Positions 18,608 through 27,825 of a DNA stretch of 28,370 bases are shown in pieces (position 1 is the first letter of the stretch; each line of letters opens with the position of its first letter). The notes below the pieces were generated by a model that had not been told where the DNA came from, searched no databases, and saw nothing but the letters and a program-made list of their open reading frames with translations. The DNA is taken from assembly GCA_015501055.1 (NCBI GenBank), contig JADNYV010000441.1, positions 1-28,370 of the forward strand, in the 5' to 3' direction. The DNA comes from Mucidula mucida (taxonomy: Eukaryota; Basidiomycota; Agaricomycetes; Agaricales; Physalacriaceae). Both the position numbers and the translations under genes were made by a program.

Positions 18608-20437
18608 TCAGTCTTCCCTGATCCACGGCTCATCATCCACCCCATACCTCTTCGATGGCCGTTCCAAGAACACCACATTCTCTAGCTCAGCCTTGGACTG
18701 TATCGGAAACACAATCCCAATCTCGTAATTGACAATCTACGCCGCGCATCAATCAGCATGTATGAAAGCGAACGAAACCCTGTATACGTACATCCATAGC
18801 GGCATCTAATGCATCGCGTCCCGAAATTCTCCCCCACGCACTCGCGGTAAAGTTATGCGAACCCATATATGCCCACCCAATAGGACCTCCCTCCGCCGTC
18901 GACTCCGACTCTGTGTCTTGAAAAAGACCGAGGATCATCTATCCGACGTCACTAGAATAAACTTCGTGGGTCGAACCGGAAATGTACCTTGCTATGCATG
19001 ACATTATTCCCGCCCAGACTCTTCGAGTCACACATGTGGAACTTGTTCTCGAGCTTTTTTATGCTCTCCCAGTGCCTCTGAGTACAACGCATCCACGACG
19101 CCACTTCCGGAATCGCTGTGCTGCCCGAGACGGTCGCTTTGTTCGGGAAGATCAGATCGATACACCCTGCCATCGGCCGGGTCTTCCGTGGACCTTTTGC
19201 GCGGAGATAATCCGACGCGGGTTGTCCGAGTGCAGAGTGATAGACTTCATTCACCCACTCGGGGGTGTAAATGCCCAGGGAGCTGGACTACTTGCGATGT
19301 AAGAAGAAGACTCATAAGCGTGAATGTAGAACAATGCTCACTAGGCATTCCAGTGCAAGGCGGCCAGGCTCCCTTGTCATACCCAGATTACGCACCGCTT
19401 TCATCAGACGACTGTGGCCGACGCCGCTCATAGTAATGATACCTATGAAAGCAGGATCGCGGTCTATATGGTGGACTGAAAAGATGGATCTACGATTACC
19501 TTTGTGTTTCCCCGCTATCGAGGGGACGAGTTCGACCTTGACTTTGGACCAATCCCATCGACAGCGCAGGTCTTCGATGACAGTGATGGGCAGCGTCGCT
19601 CTGGAACCGTCCAATACTCCAGCGACTCCGATGGCATGTAGGGTTCGCTGTAGGACACTTGGAAAGTCGTCAAGTCTCGCCATGCTCCTTGGATCATGGG
19701 CTATCGGTGTGGGCCGCTGGGGTATATCTTGCAGCCAAAGAAGCTGGGCACAATTTAGTCGTCGAACGACCAATCGCTAAACAGACTCACGTTTTCTATT
19801 TCGCCATACTCCACTGGAACGAAGTTTGCCGATGTTATCACGACGCGGAGGCGTCCACTTTTATAAAATATCTGTTTCGAATTGAGTATGCGCGTTTTAC
19901 AGGTCAAATGAAATGCATACCAGCATAAATTTCATGTGAAAGCAGCCGGTTGGCTCGAGCTTGGGAAAGATGCCAATCCAGTTTGCGCAGATGCGTTTGA
20001 TAGCGGTCCGTGGCATGTCGTTCTCACCGTGGGTGACGAATACGGCGCGCGTTGATGGATCAAAATGGCTGCGAAGCCACTTGAAGTCGCTGAGAAAAGA
20101 AGACAGAATAACAAAGGATATATCCGATCTCTGAAATGGTATTGGTGGGATGTAGTAAGACGCAATGTACAAAGCGTACATTGCCCAAGACCTGTGGTAG
20201 TGTGAAAACTGCTTTTCCGTCTTTTCGAGGATGAGAGGCGCGCATCATGATTGGCCGAAGTTCGCCTTCGAAGAAGAGTTCCTCTTCAGTAGAGGGATCC
20301 GAGGAGGTAGTAGAGTCAGACGTGTCTGTTGCCGTCAGTAGCTCTTCGTCCGGCGGGTCTAGCTTATCCTGCTTGTTGGCGCTAATTGTCGATGCGTCAG
20401 GTTCAACGTGTTGGTGCGCGAAGGTGCCTAGGCTCAT
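18608..20437 (-). CDS. tdp1: tyrosyl-DNA phosphodiesterase 1 (locus B)
   Basis: Phospholipase-D-superfamily repair enzyme that hydrolyses tyrosine-DNA 3' links left by trapped topoisomerase I; nuclear. Exons (minus) are 20437-20180, 20130-19921, 19871-19791, 19743-19500, 19442-19342, 19287-18988, 18938-18792 and 18736-18608; 489 residues, all phases consistent. HKD motif 1 is GCFHMKFML (H151, K153) followed by SANFVP. Motif 2 is MHSKMILGLF (H396, K398) with MGSHNFTASAWGR (N427). FVTHGENDMPR, DDFPSVLQRTLHAIG and YEIGIVFPI are also typical. The UIM region found in locus C is gone. The ancestral ATG is ACC here, the first acceptor AG is CG, and the second intron is read through, so translation must start at a former internal Met (MSLGTFAHQH). 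It is divergent from the F-box gene at 20674 and looks catalytically intact. Confidence 0.92.
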
Positions 20438-20673
20438 GGTGCCAGTGGCCCGCAGTGAGAAGTTGTCGTCGACGCAGGCGGTTAACCCTGTCACCTCGTT
20501 GTCGTGGGAGGTTACGAGGAGGCTGATGCTTATGTAAAGGCTCCCCACATCCCAGCTGAGGCGACCAAGAAGCGCTTGAGGCATTGAATTTGAACCTACT
20601 CGTGTGACTTTCTGACAAACAGCTCTATTCTGCCGTCGGCATCTACCTTGGCGCTTAACCACGACCTGGCTTA
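20438..20673. promoter_or_regulatory. divergent promoter, Tdp1 B / F-box 1
   Basis: 236 bases separate the two start codons. The F-box side (about 20595-20673) is conserved upstream of the second F-box gene at 27744-27825: GGTCGTGGT, then GATGCCGACGGC, then TGTTTGTCAGAA and TCACACG in the same order and spacing. The Tdp1 side (20516-20558) is conserved with locus A. This argues that one bidirectional promoter was duplicated with its genes. Confidence 0.65.
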
Positions 20674-22008
20674 ATGGATACATCCATAATCCCCGCAGAA
20701 CTATGGGACGCCATCTTCTCAGAATGCAAGAACAGTCCCCTATGCCTCTCCCAGATCTGCTCCCATCTCCGAAAAACGGTGCATGCTAACTGCAAGCTCT
20801 GGTCCGTCATAAAGATCAACATCTATAAACGGGGGCTCTGGGGCGGTCCGCGCGACGACTGCGTCTACGTGAGGCGAGCACAACCAAACATGATCGCCCG
20901 GTATATCCGCCTTTCCGGGACGCATCCGATTACTATTATGCTCACCGCATCAGGGCTCATGAGCAACCAATACAGCCTACAAGCGTTCGAGCTGGCGGAG
21001 GAGTCGCCGGTATTGCCCCTCGTGCGAGCTGCCTTAGGCCGCTGCTGCGAATTCAAGATTGAGGCCCTCGCAGGGGACGCATTCACTAATGCAATGTCCC
21101 ACTTGCTGCGTGGTGTGACACTTCCCATGTTGCGGGACGTGTCTTTTTACGGGTCGGGGTGGAATGGCTCGTCTGTGCTCGAGCTTCTCCTCAACGGCGC
21201 GGCCGACATTCAACGAATATATTTTTCCGGATCTATCTTCAAGATCCCCATTGCCTACCTCGAATGGGCGCACTCTATCGACGAGGCTCAACTTGGCCAC
21301 TGTTGGCCCCCGTCGCCTGGTCATAGTATATCGGACCAATTTCCCAACATCTCGAATCTTGCCATTGTTGCAGGCACGACGTTCGACCGCAGACTCCAAA
21401 ATCATTTTGGTCTCCGCATAGCGCTAGCCGGGTTGCCCCAACTCACGTCGTTGTCCCTTTACATGAACTACGTTTCTCAAAAACACGTGTTGGAGGCAAT
21501 GAAACTTGCGGACGTGGACATTCCTACCCTCGAGGACCTCAGCATCGTTTATATCGATCCCGCGGTCCAGTACCCTGTTGACATATCGGTGTTCGTCCAC
21601 CTCATCCACCGTGCGTCTCTTACGACGCTGCGCCTCCTGGGCATCCCCATGCGCAGCGCTGGTTTCCTCGACCTTCTCCAACCCATCCAACCCACCCTCC
21701 GTGTTCTAATCATTTCCGAACCAATCGCCACGATAATCCCATATTGTGCTCTCTCCCCCGCATTCTTCGATCAGATGCATGACAAGTCCTTCTTGCCGAA
21801 GTTGACCTCCCTCCACCTGGTGTGGAATCACATTGTATACGAAATATCTGTCGTTGACATGCTTGAGCAGAGAGCTTTCGGCGCGGTTTCTGTGGGTCAC
21901 GGAGTGCCGTTTGAGGGTATGGAAGAAGACGTGAAGAGGAGGGTATTACAATTGAATATCGCGTACCCACCTATCCTCAAGGTGCTCTACGGACCGGAGA
22001 TATCATGA
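20674..22008 (+). CDS. F-box protein 1
   Basis: Intronless, 444 residues, start MDTSIIPAELWDAIFSECKN. The F-box is about residues 5-45 (IPAELWDAIFSECKN, LCLSQICSHLRKTVHANC), expected to bind Skp1 and bring targets to an SCF ubiquitin ligase. The remainder holds leucine-rich-like strands (LPQLTSLSLYMNYV, IPTLEDLSIVYID, ASLTTLRLLGIPM, LPKLTSLHLVWNH), a probable target-recognition solenoid. It ends VPFEGMEEDVKRRVLQLNIA. The same overall plan is seen in the gene at 27743-26406. The target is unknown; linkage to Tdp1 is suggestive only. Confidence 0.88.
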   Translation: MDTSIIPAELWDAIFSECKNSPLCLSQICSHLRKTVHANCKLWSVIKINIYKRGLWGGPRDDCVYVRRAQPNMIARYIRLSGTHPITIMLTASGLMSNQYSLQAFELAEESPVLPLVRAALGRCCEFKIEALAGDAFTNAMSHLLRGVTLPMLRDVSFYGSGWNGSSVLELLLNGAADIQRIYFSGSIFKIPIAYLEWAHSIDEAQLGHCWPPSPGHSISDQFPNISNLAIVAGTTFDRRLQNHFGLRIALAGLPQLTSLSLYMNYVSQKHVLEAMKLADVDIPTLEDLSIVYIDPAVQYPVDISVFVHLIHRASLTTLRLLGIPMRSAGFLDLLQPIQPTLRVLIISEPIATIIPYCALSPAFFDQMHDKSFLPKLTSLHLVWNHIVYEISVVDMLEQRAFGAVSVGHGVPFEGMEEDVKRRVLQLNIAYPPILKVLYGPEIS

Positions 22009-22023
22009 CTTACTTTACCATCA

Positions 22024-22070
22024 GAACTACATACACCGAAAACTTGTTTAAGCCATCTCAGGTGTACTTA
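22024..22070 (+). other. conserved 3' flank of F-box 1
   Basis: AGAACTACATACACCG, AACTTGTTTAAGCC and CATCTCAGGTGT follow the stop within 70 bases and recur downstream of the other two F-box copies. Probably 3' untranslated region. Confidence 0.6.
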
Positions 22071-22153
22071 CATACACACACAACCAATATGCCAAGGTCA
22101 TTTTGAGTACTTTCATTTGCGCAGAGGTCGTTTACGTAAGGTCCCGCCTCTTG

Positions 22154-24411
22154 ATGTCCAACCACGACCACGACGCGTACATCGACGACGACGATGAGCT
22201 GGCAAGGTTAGTAGCATTCCGACGACGGCGATGTATGCGTTCTCACTATCCGATAGGGCAATTGCCATGAGCCTGGCAACGCAGTCGCGCCCTCACGCTG
22301 CACCCGCCGTGCTGGTCGACGCGTCCACGGTCAGCGACAGCGAGCACGACGAGCTAGAACGGTCAGGCAGCCTACTGCGATGATTGTGGCCTCTAACGGC
22401 TCTCATAGGGCAATAGCACTGAGCCTCCAAGGCAAGGCGCATCTTCCCCGCAAACGCACTGCCGACGTGATTGTCATTAGCGACGACGACGAGCCACCGA
22501 CGGCATCCCGCTCCAAAGCCCTACCGACGTCCACAAACCTCGCTGGTTTCCTGGCTGACAGGGCGCAGTTGGAAAAGGAACGTCTTGGGCGCCAACGTAC
22601 CAGGAATCGCGAACAGGAATGCCGGCAACGCGCCAGAAAGTATCGGCGCACTGCCGGTCTGAATGATGATGATGCCGATAGCGATGGCGAAGTGCACAGC
22701 AGGCCTCAGCCCACGGTGACCCTCAAAAGTACTGCTCCCCCTTCGACTCAAGAGGACCTCTTCTTTGACGGCGAACTCCGCCCAACTATTGTCCATACTT
22801 CCCATCCGCGTAAAGATCGAAAGAAAGTGTTTACAATGCCACAAGTCTTGGGCAAGGTGCGATTTACGACGCGTCTTATTTCGTTTGACTGATGCCCTTT
22901 CAGAAATCGGATATCTCTTTCGCTATACTCTCTTCCTTTGTTAGCGAGATGAGTTGGATACGTGGTCATTTCGATTCCTCCACCCCTGTCGTATTCGTCA
23001 CTCATGGCGAGAATGACACGACACAAAACACAACTCACCGCATCTGCGCAAATTGGGATCGGGATTACACCCAAGCTCGGACATATGGGTTGTTTTCATA
23101 TGAAGTTCATGCTGGTACGCATCTTTACGGTTAGAGATCCACCCTCACGTCGAATAGATCTTCTATAAAACTGGGCGTTTGCGCGTTGTGGTATCAACCG
23201 CTAACCTCATTCCGGAGGACTATGGGCAAATGGAAAACGTGAGTTTGTTATGCAAGGAATCTTTTTTTTCGACTGAGCGTCTACAGCTGGTCTGGCTACA
23301 AGACGTACCACCACGACCGACCGCGATAGACCACGATCCAAAGAACGCCGCAAAACTTGACGACTTTCCAAGTGTTCTGCAACGTACCTTACATGCCATT
23401 GGCGTCAAGGACGTGTTGGACAACTTGCGCGGGACGCTACCCATCACTGCCATCGAGGATCTGCGTTGCCGATGGGACTGGTCAAACGTCAAAGTCCAAC
23501 TTGTACCATCGATAGCAGGAAAGCACACAGGTACGCGCCTATATATACCGTCTTCATTTTCATGTTTCTCACCTTCCTTAGGTTTAAACACTTTTAATGC
23601 CTTCGGCCACACGCGTCTCATGAAAGCGGTCCGGAATCTGGGGATGACGAGGAAACCCGGTACGCTGGTGCTGGAATGTCTGGTGGGTATACTGACTCTA
23701 CTTGTAACCCCGACTGATAACCTCTACTCTAGAGCTCATCCCTCGGTAGTTATGGCACGGCCTGGCTAAACGAAATTTACAACTCTGCCCTCGGACAATC
23801 GACTTCGGACTATCTTAATGTCAAGGGCGCGCGCAGCAAGCGACCGATGGCGGGGTCTATCGACGTTGTCTTTCCCACCAAAGCAACCGTCATGGGTAGT
23901 ACGCTTGGTCCCGCCGGTGCAGCGACGATCTGCTGTCAGCGGAAGCAGTGGGAGGGTTTCAAGACACTAATCAGTCCGAACGGGAAATTTCAATTGCGCG
24001 ACTCAAGGAGTCAAGGTGGTAACAACCTTATGCATAGCAAGGTGAGCTCCCAGTTTGGCTAGTGGTATGCTCATTCTGACAATGTTGTATAGATGATCCT
24101 GGGCCTTTTTCAAGAACAAGGAGACGGCGCGCCCATCGGATGGGCGTACATGGGTTCGCACAATTTCACCGCGAGCGCGTGGGGGCGAGTGTCAGGGAAA
24201 AACGCGTCTGATGCGGCTATTACTGTACGTGGATTGCATTCTTGCTTTTGTTTCCTTCCCTGATGACTTGCAATGTAGATTAGTAATTTTGAGATCGGTA
24301 TCGTGTTCCCAATACAGACAAAGGTTGAGCTGGAGAAGGTGGCGTATTGGGAACGGGCCGGCGAGGAGGTATGGGGTGGGCGATGAGCCGTGGATAGGAA
24401 GGGAGGGGTAG
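22154..24411 (+). pseudogene. tdp1: UIM-containing Tdp1 (locus C), two frameshifts
   Basis: Exons are 22154-22206, 22257-22361, 22409-22856, 22904-23114, 23158-23238, 23287-23530, 23582-23682, 23733-24041, 24093-24224 and 24279-24411. The N-terminus has two ubiquitin-interacting motifs, DDDDELARAIAMSLATQ and EHDELERAIALSLQGK, then KRKRTADVIVISDDDE-like acidic sequence (actual start PRKRTADVIVISDDDEPP) and a basic coiled stretch. The catalytic part matches locus B: SDISFAILSSF, VFVTHGEND, GHMGCFHMKFML, STANLIPEDYG, LMHSKMILGLF, GSHNFTASAWGR. Two single-base gains break it: GGG at 23055-23057 just before HKD motif 1, and GGG at 24355-24357 near the C-terminus (premature stop 24384-24386). All splice sites remain good. 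It is either a very young pseudogene or a functional gene with two sequence errors. Confidence 0.85.
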
Positions 24412-24670
24412 TGTGGCGGCCTTGGACTCAGACTGTGTTATTTGCTTTGCTGTCGCTCTGTGTAGTATAGATTCTTGTACTCTTATCTCCATGCTTTCCC
24501 AAACTAATGCTCAATACTAATCGTAGCAAGATAGTGTGCATATTGTTCTACCTTGAACATCGGACACAGACTCGGAGTCAATGTGGTAGTCGGACGAAGG
24601 CCCCATGAGATGGGCATATGTATATACATTCGCACCATTTCATCACGAGCTCACACAACAGGGGAACCAC

Positions 24671-25030
24671 ATTTCCTCAGCAGAGGAAATAGCTGAGGAA
24701 AGTGTTCGAGGATATCAGGTTTCCTCAGTAGCTTCCCATGCCGAGGAAACCCAATTTCCTTGAATGGGGAAGATACTCAGGAAAATAGTTTTCCTTAAAA
24801 ACTCTTTCAGCGAGTTCTTTGTGTGTTCCTGGGCGCCGGCTGAGGAAGTTACCCGGGAAAGGAAACAAACCGGGGAAAGCACAAGGAACTGGATGAGGAA
24901 GATACTGAGGAAACAGTTTTCCTCAATATCTTCCCCGTTCAAGGAAATTGGGTTTCCTCGGCGTGGGAAGCTACCGAGGAAACCTGATGTCCTCGAACGC
25001 TTTCCTCAGCTATTTCCTCCGCTGAGAAAT
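24671..25030. mobile_element. 360-bp foldback element, GAGGAAA-rich
   Basis: Long inverted arms of roughly 130 bp run inward from ATTTCCTCAGCAGAGGAAAT on the left and from ATTTCTCAGCGGAGGAAAT on the right (read inward). They include GTTTCCTCAGTAGCTTCCCA and CAATTTCCTTGAATGGGG. GAGGAAA and its complement recur many times. The centre (about 24805-24890) is unique. No coding capacity. It is inserted inside Tdp1 relic D. Confidence 0.85.
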
Positions 25031-25170
25031 TTGCTTCGCCACTTGTGTCATGGGGGAGAGCTTTGAGGCGCGATGCATTCAGATTGTGCATGTATGGGGT
25101 TTCGTTCGCTTTCATTTATGCTGATTATTGCGTGTGTATCACTATATGAGATCGGCATCGTGTTCAGAAA

Positions 25171-25955
25171 CCAGATAGCCCAACTTAGGTGTTTCCGGAT
25201 TGGAATCACCAGAGCACCTAAGGCAGTAGATATGTGTAGGTGACAAAACAAGTTGTGGTCAAATACTTACACTGAGTGGCACCCAAGTGCAACCACGAGG
25301 TGTTAGGTCACCTAAGTGTCGGACAAGTGTCACCGTGTACGGTAACGGTTGTGCGCTATACGTACATCACCATGCGTGATACTAGGTGTTGCACCCAAGT
25401 CCACCTAAGTGTGCTTTGAGTGGCTGATCGTTATGTTGACTATTGGGCAGCTAATAGAGTTCAGTCATATATAGACGTATCCGCCTTGGCGCCGCTTCAC
25501 CGTTCCTCCGAGCTGCCGCGCCAACACGACAGAACTACTGAGCAAGGACATGTTGGTTAAAGGACAAGAGACAGCCTCGTCACGTGAGGGTTACTCGATG
25601 GACTTACAATGGACCGCGCGGCGGTAAACGAATGCGACGACAAGAGGACGCGGTGGTGCCGCTCGGAGACCTCCATGTTCAACTCTCAACGACTGGTGCG
25701 AACGCTATAGTGCCACTTGGTCTGAACATTTAAGAGAGCATCTAGGTGCCCATCATAAGTGCCGAGGTACTTGCTAGCACAGTCAGGTCCAGCTGCCACC
25801 TAGTGCAGCACTTACGTGTCGTACGTAGGGGCTATCACACCTATGATACATGTTGTGAAGAACTTTTGACGACAAGTTTCATTTCTACCTACGCATGTCT
25901 ACACCTAGGTGCTCTGGTGATTCCAATCCGGAAACACCTAGGTTGGGCCATCTGG
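25171..25955. mobile_element. 785-bp non-autonomous TIR element
   Basis: The 5' end CCAGATAGCCCAACTTAGGT (continuing GTTTCCGGATTGGAATCACC) is repeated inverted at the 3' end, about 60 bp with few mismatches. The flanks GTTCAGAA and GTTCATTC could be a degraded 8-bp target duplication (hAT-like), but this is weak. The interior has several CACCTAAGTG words and no transposase. It is inserted inside the last exon of Tdp1 relic D. Confidence 0.8.
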
Positions 25956-26050
25956 GTTCATTCGTGATTACGATACAGTCGGAGGCTGAGCTGCAGTCTA
26001 ATATGACGCCTTAAAACGGCTGACGAGCATGGCGCAGAACTGGTAGTGTG

Positions 26051-26343
26051 GCGCTTGTCAGTGGATTGGAGTTTACCTTGTTACCATGTTATCTGCTCTC
26101 CTGCATCATTGGTCCTCTTCATTTGCGGGAATGTTCTCTCATTTGTAGGATGTCAGAGTCTGTGTTCGCACAACGGTGGCTGTTGCAGTGCTAAGACTGT
26201 TACGCATGCGCGAGTCCCAACATCGCGGGAGAGGCGGAGGCGAACATTGATGGAAGGAACGTAGACTTGGTATTCTCGTTTGGATGCAGAAAAGGAAAGT
26301 AGTCAGATGGAGTAGGTATGATATATACATATCAACATGTAAT
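26051..26343. other. intergenic between converging units
   Basis: Contains GTAGTGTGGCG, shared with the sequence just after the Tdp1 C stop, so it begins with Tdp1-derived 3' flank. Nothing else recognised. Confidence 0.35.
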
Positions 26344-26344
26344 G

Positions 26345-26394
26345 ACACCTTCACGAGACTCGGCTTGAACAAGGTTTTGGTATATGTACTTCTC
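26345..26394 (-). other. conserved 3' flank of F-box 2
   Basis: Minus strand reads AGTACATATACC, AACCTTGTTCAAGCC, GAAGGTGTC, matching the flanks of F-box 1 and the F-box relic at 10.1 kb. Confidence 0.55.
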
Positions 26395-26405
26395 AGGCGA
26401 AGATT

Positions 26406-27743
26406 TCATGGTCTCTCCGATCCGTAGGGCACCCTAAGAAGAGGTGGGTACGTGATATTCAATTGTGATACCCGCCTCTTCACCTCTTCTTCCATACCCT
26501 CAAACGGTACCCCGCGTCCCACAGAAACCGCGCCGAAAGCTCTCTGCTCAAGCATATCAACGACACATTTTTCGTCTACAACGTGATTCCACACCAAGTG
26601 GAGAGAGGTCAAGTTGGGCAAGAAGGACTTGTCATGCATCTGATAGAAGAAGGCGGGAGAGAGGGGACAGTATGGGTCTATCGTGGCGATCGGTTCGGAG
26701 ATGATCAGGACACGGAGCGTGGATTGGACGGGTTGGAGAAGGTTGAGAAGACCAGCGCTACGGATTGGGATACCCAGGAGTCGCAGTGTCTTCAGAGACG
26801 CGCGATGAATGAGGTGTACGAACACTGATTCAGCAACAGGGTAATGGACCCCGGGATCGATATAAACGATGCTGAGTTCTTCGAGTGTAGGGATGGCTAC
26901 ATCTGCAAGTTTCAGAGCCTCCAACACTTGCTGACGAGAATCGTAGTTCATGAAAACGGAGAACGACGTGAGGAGACGAAGGGCGCTCAGCACTTTGCGG
27001 AGACCAATATGATCTTGGAGTCTGCAGTCGAACATCGTTTCTGCACCAATGGAAAGATTCGAGATGTTGGGAAATTGGGCCGAGATACTATCTCCAGGCC
27101 ACCTGGGCCAATCTTGACCAAGTTTGAACTCGTGAATAGTGTGTGCCCAATCGAAGTGGGCTAGATGGAGATCGAGGACATCTCCAGAAACGTAGATTCG
27201 TCGGATATTGCGCGCGCCAGTGAAGAGAAGCTCGAGCGCACCCCCGCCGTACCACCCCGACCCATACAAGGACACGTCCCGCAACACTGGAAGCGCGATA
27301 CCGCGCACCAAGTTGGAAAGCGTGTCATTAAATGTCTTTGCCGCCGTTGCCTCCATCTTGAATTCGCGGCAGCGGCCCAGGCCACATCTCATGAGGGGAA
27401 ATACAGACGACTGCTCCGTCAGCTCAAACGCGTCTGGCGGATAATCAGTGCTTATGACCCCAGAGTCAAAAATGAGGGTAATAGGATGCGTCCGGGTCAG
27501 GCGAAGAGACTGGGTGATGCGGTCTGCCTGGACGCAGGAGATGTAACTGCAGTTGTCGAGGGGGTCGAAATCGCCCCGAAGCCCCCGTTTATAGAGCTTT
27601 ATCCTGATAACGGACCAGAGTTTACAGTTGGCATGCACCGTTTTTCGGAGATGGGAGCAGATCTGGGAGAGGCATAGGGGAGTGTTCCCGCAATCTGAGA
27701 AGATGGCGTCCCATAGTTCTGCGGGCAGTATGGACGGATCCAT
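26406..27743 (-). CDS. F-box protein 2
   Basis: Intronless, 445 residues, start MDPSILPAELWDAIFSDCGN at 27743. The F-box is in the first 45 residues (LPAELWDAIFSDCGN, LCLSQICSHLRKTVHANC). Leucine-rich strands follow (IPTLEELSIVYID, ASLKTLRLLGIPI, LPNLTSLHLVWNH), with a closing VPFEGMEEEVKRRVSQLNIT. It is clearly a duplicate of F-box 1 and keeps the full frame and the same length within one residue, so selection has probably been maintained. Its upstream flank matches the divergent promoter of F-box 1, but no Tdp1 lies on the far side. An SCF adaptor role is inferred from the domain. Confidence 0.88.
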   Translation of the reverse strand: MDPSILPAELWDAIFSDCGNTPLCLSQICSHLRKTVHANCKLWSVIRIKLYKRGLRGDFDPLDNCSYISCVQADRITQSLRLTRTHPITLIFDSGVISTDYPPDAFELTEQSSVFPLMRCGLGRCREFKMEATAAKTFNDTLSNLVRGIALPVLRDVSLYGSGWYGGGALELLFTGARNIRRIYVSGDVLDLHLAHFDWAHTIHEFKLGQDWPRWPGDSISAQFPNISNLSIGAETMFDCRLQDHIGLRKVLSALRLLTSFSVFMNYDSRQQVLEALKLADVAIPTLEELSIVYIDPGVHYPVAESVFVHLIHRASLKTLRLLGIPIRSAGLLNLLQPVQSTLRVLIISEPIATIDPYCPLSPAFFYQMHDKSFLPNLTSLHLVWNHVVDEKCVVDMLEQRAFGAVSVGRGVPFEGMEEEVKRRVSQLNITYPPLLRVPYGSERP

Positions 27744-27825
27744 TGATCAAGGTCGTGGTCGTTGACGGTAAGCTAGATCATAGATGCCGACGGCGGACTA
27801 GTTGTTTGTCAGAAGTTCACACGGT
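27744..27825. promoter_or_regulatory. orphan half of the duplicated divergent promoter
   Basis: AAGGTCGTGGT, GATGCCGACGGC, TGTTTGTCAGAA and TTCACACGG recur as upstream of F-box 1. Beyond about 27850 the similarity ends and no Tdp1 gene follows. Confidence 0.6.

Larger units (their letters stand above)
24560..26050 (+). pseudogene. Tdp1 3' relic (locus D), split by two elements
   Basis: Three pieces match the last two exons and last intron of Tdp1 B in order. 24563-24660 (GGACACAGACTCGGAGTC, GATGGGCATATGTATA) corresponds to the exon with TESES..WAYMG. 25050-25170 (GGGGGAGAGCTTTGAGG, GGTTTCGTTCGCTTTCAT, GAGATCGGCATCGTGTTC) corresponds to the SHNFTAS exon end, intron and EIGIVF. 25973-26010 (ACGATACAGTCGGAGGCTGA) corresponds to PIQSKAE. 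Between them sit the foldback element 24671-25030 and the TIR element 25171-25955. The reading frame is destroyed. Confidence 0.75.

Noticed and set aside
18952..19302. Plus-strand frames opposite Tdp1 B
   Set aside because: Antisense shadows of well-supported Tdp1 exons.
25171..25955. Autonomous DNA transposon
   Set aside because: No transposase frame; the longest frames inside lack any recognisable motif.
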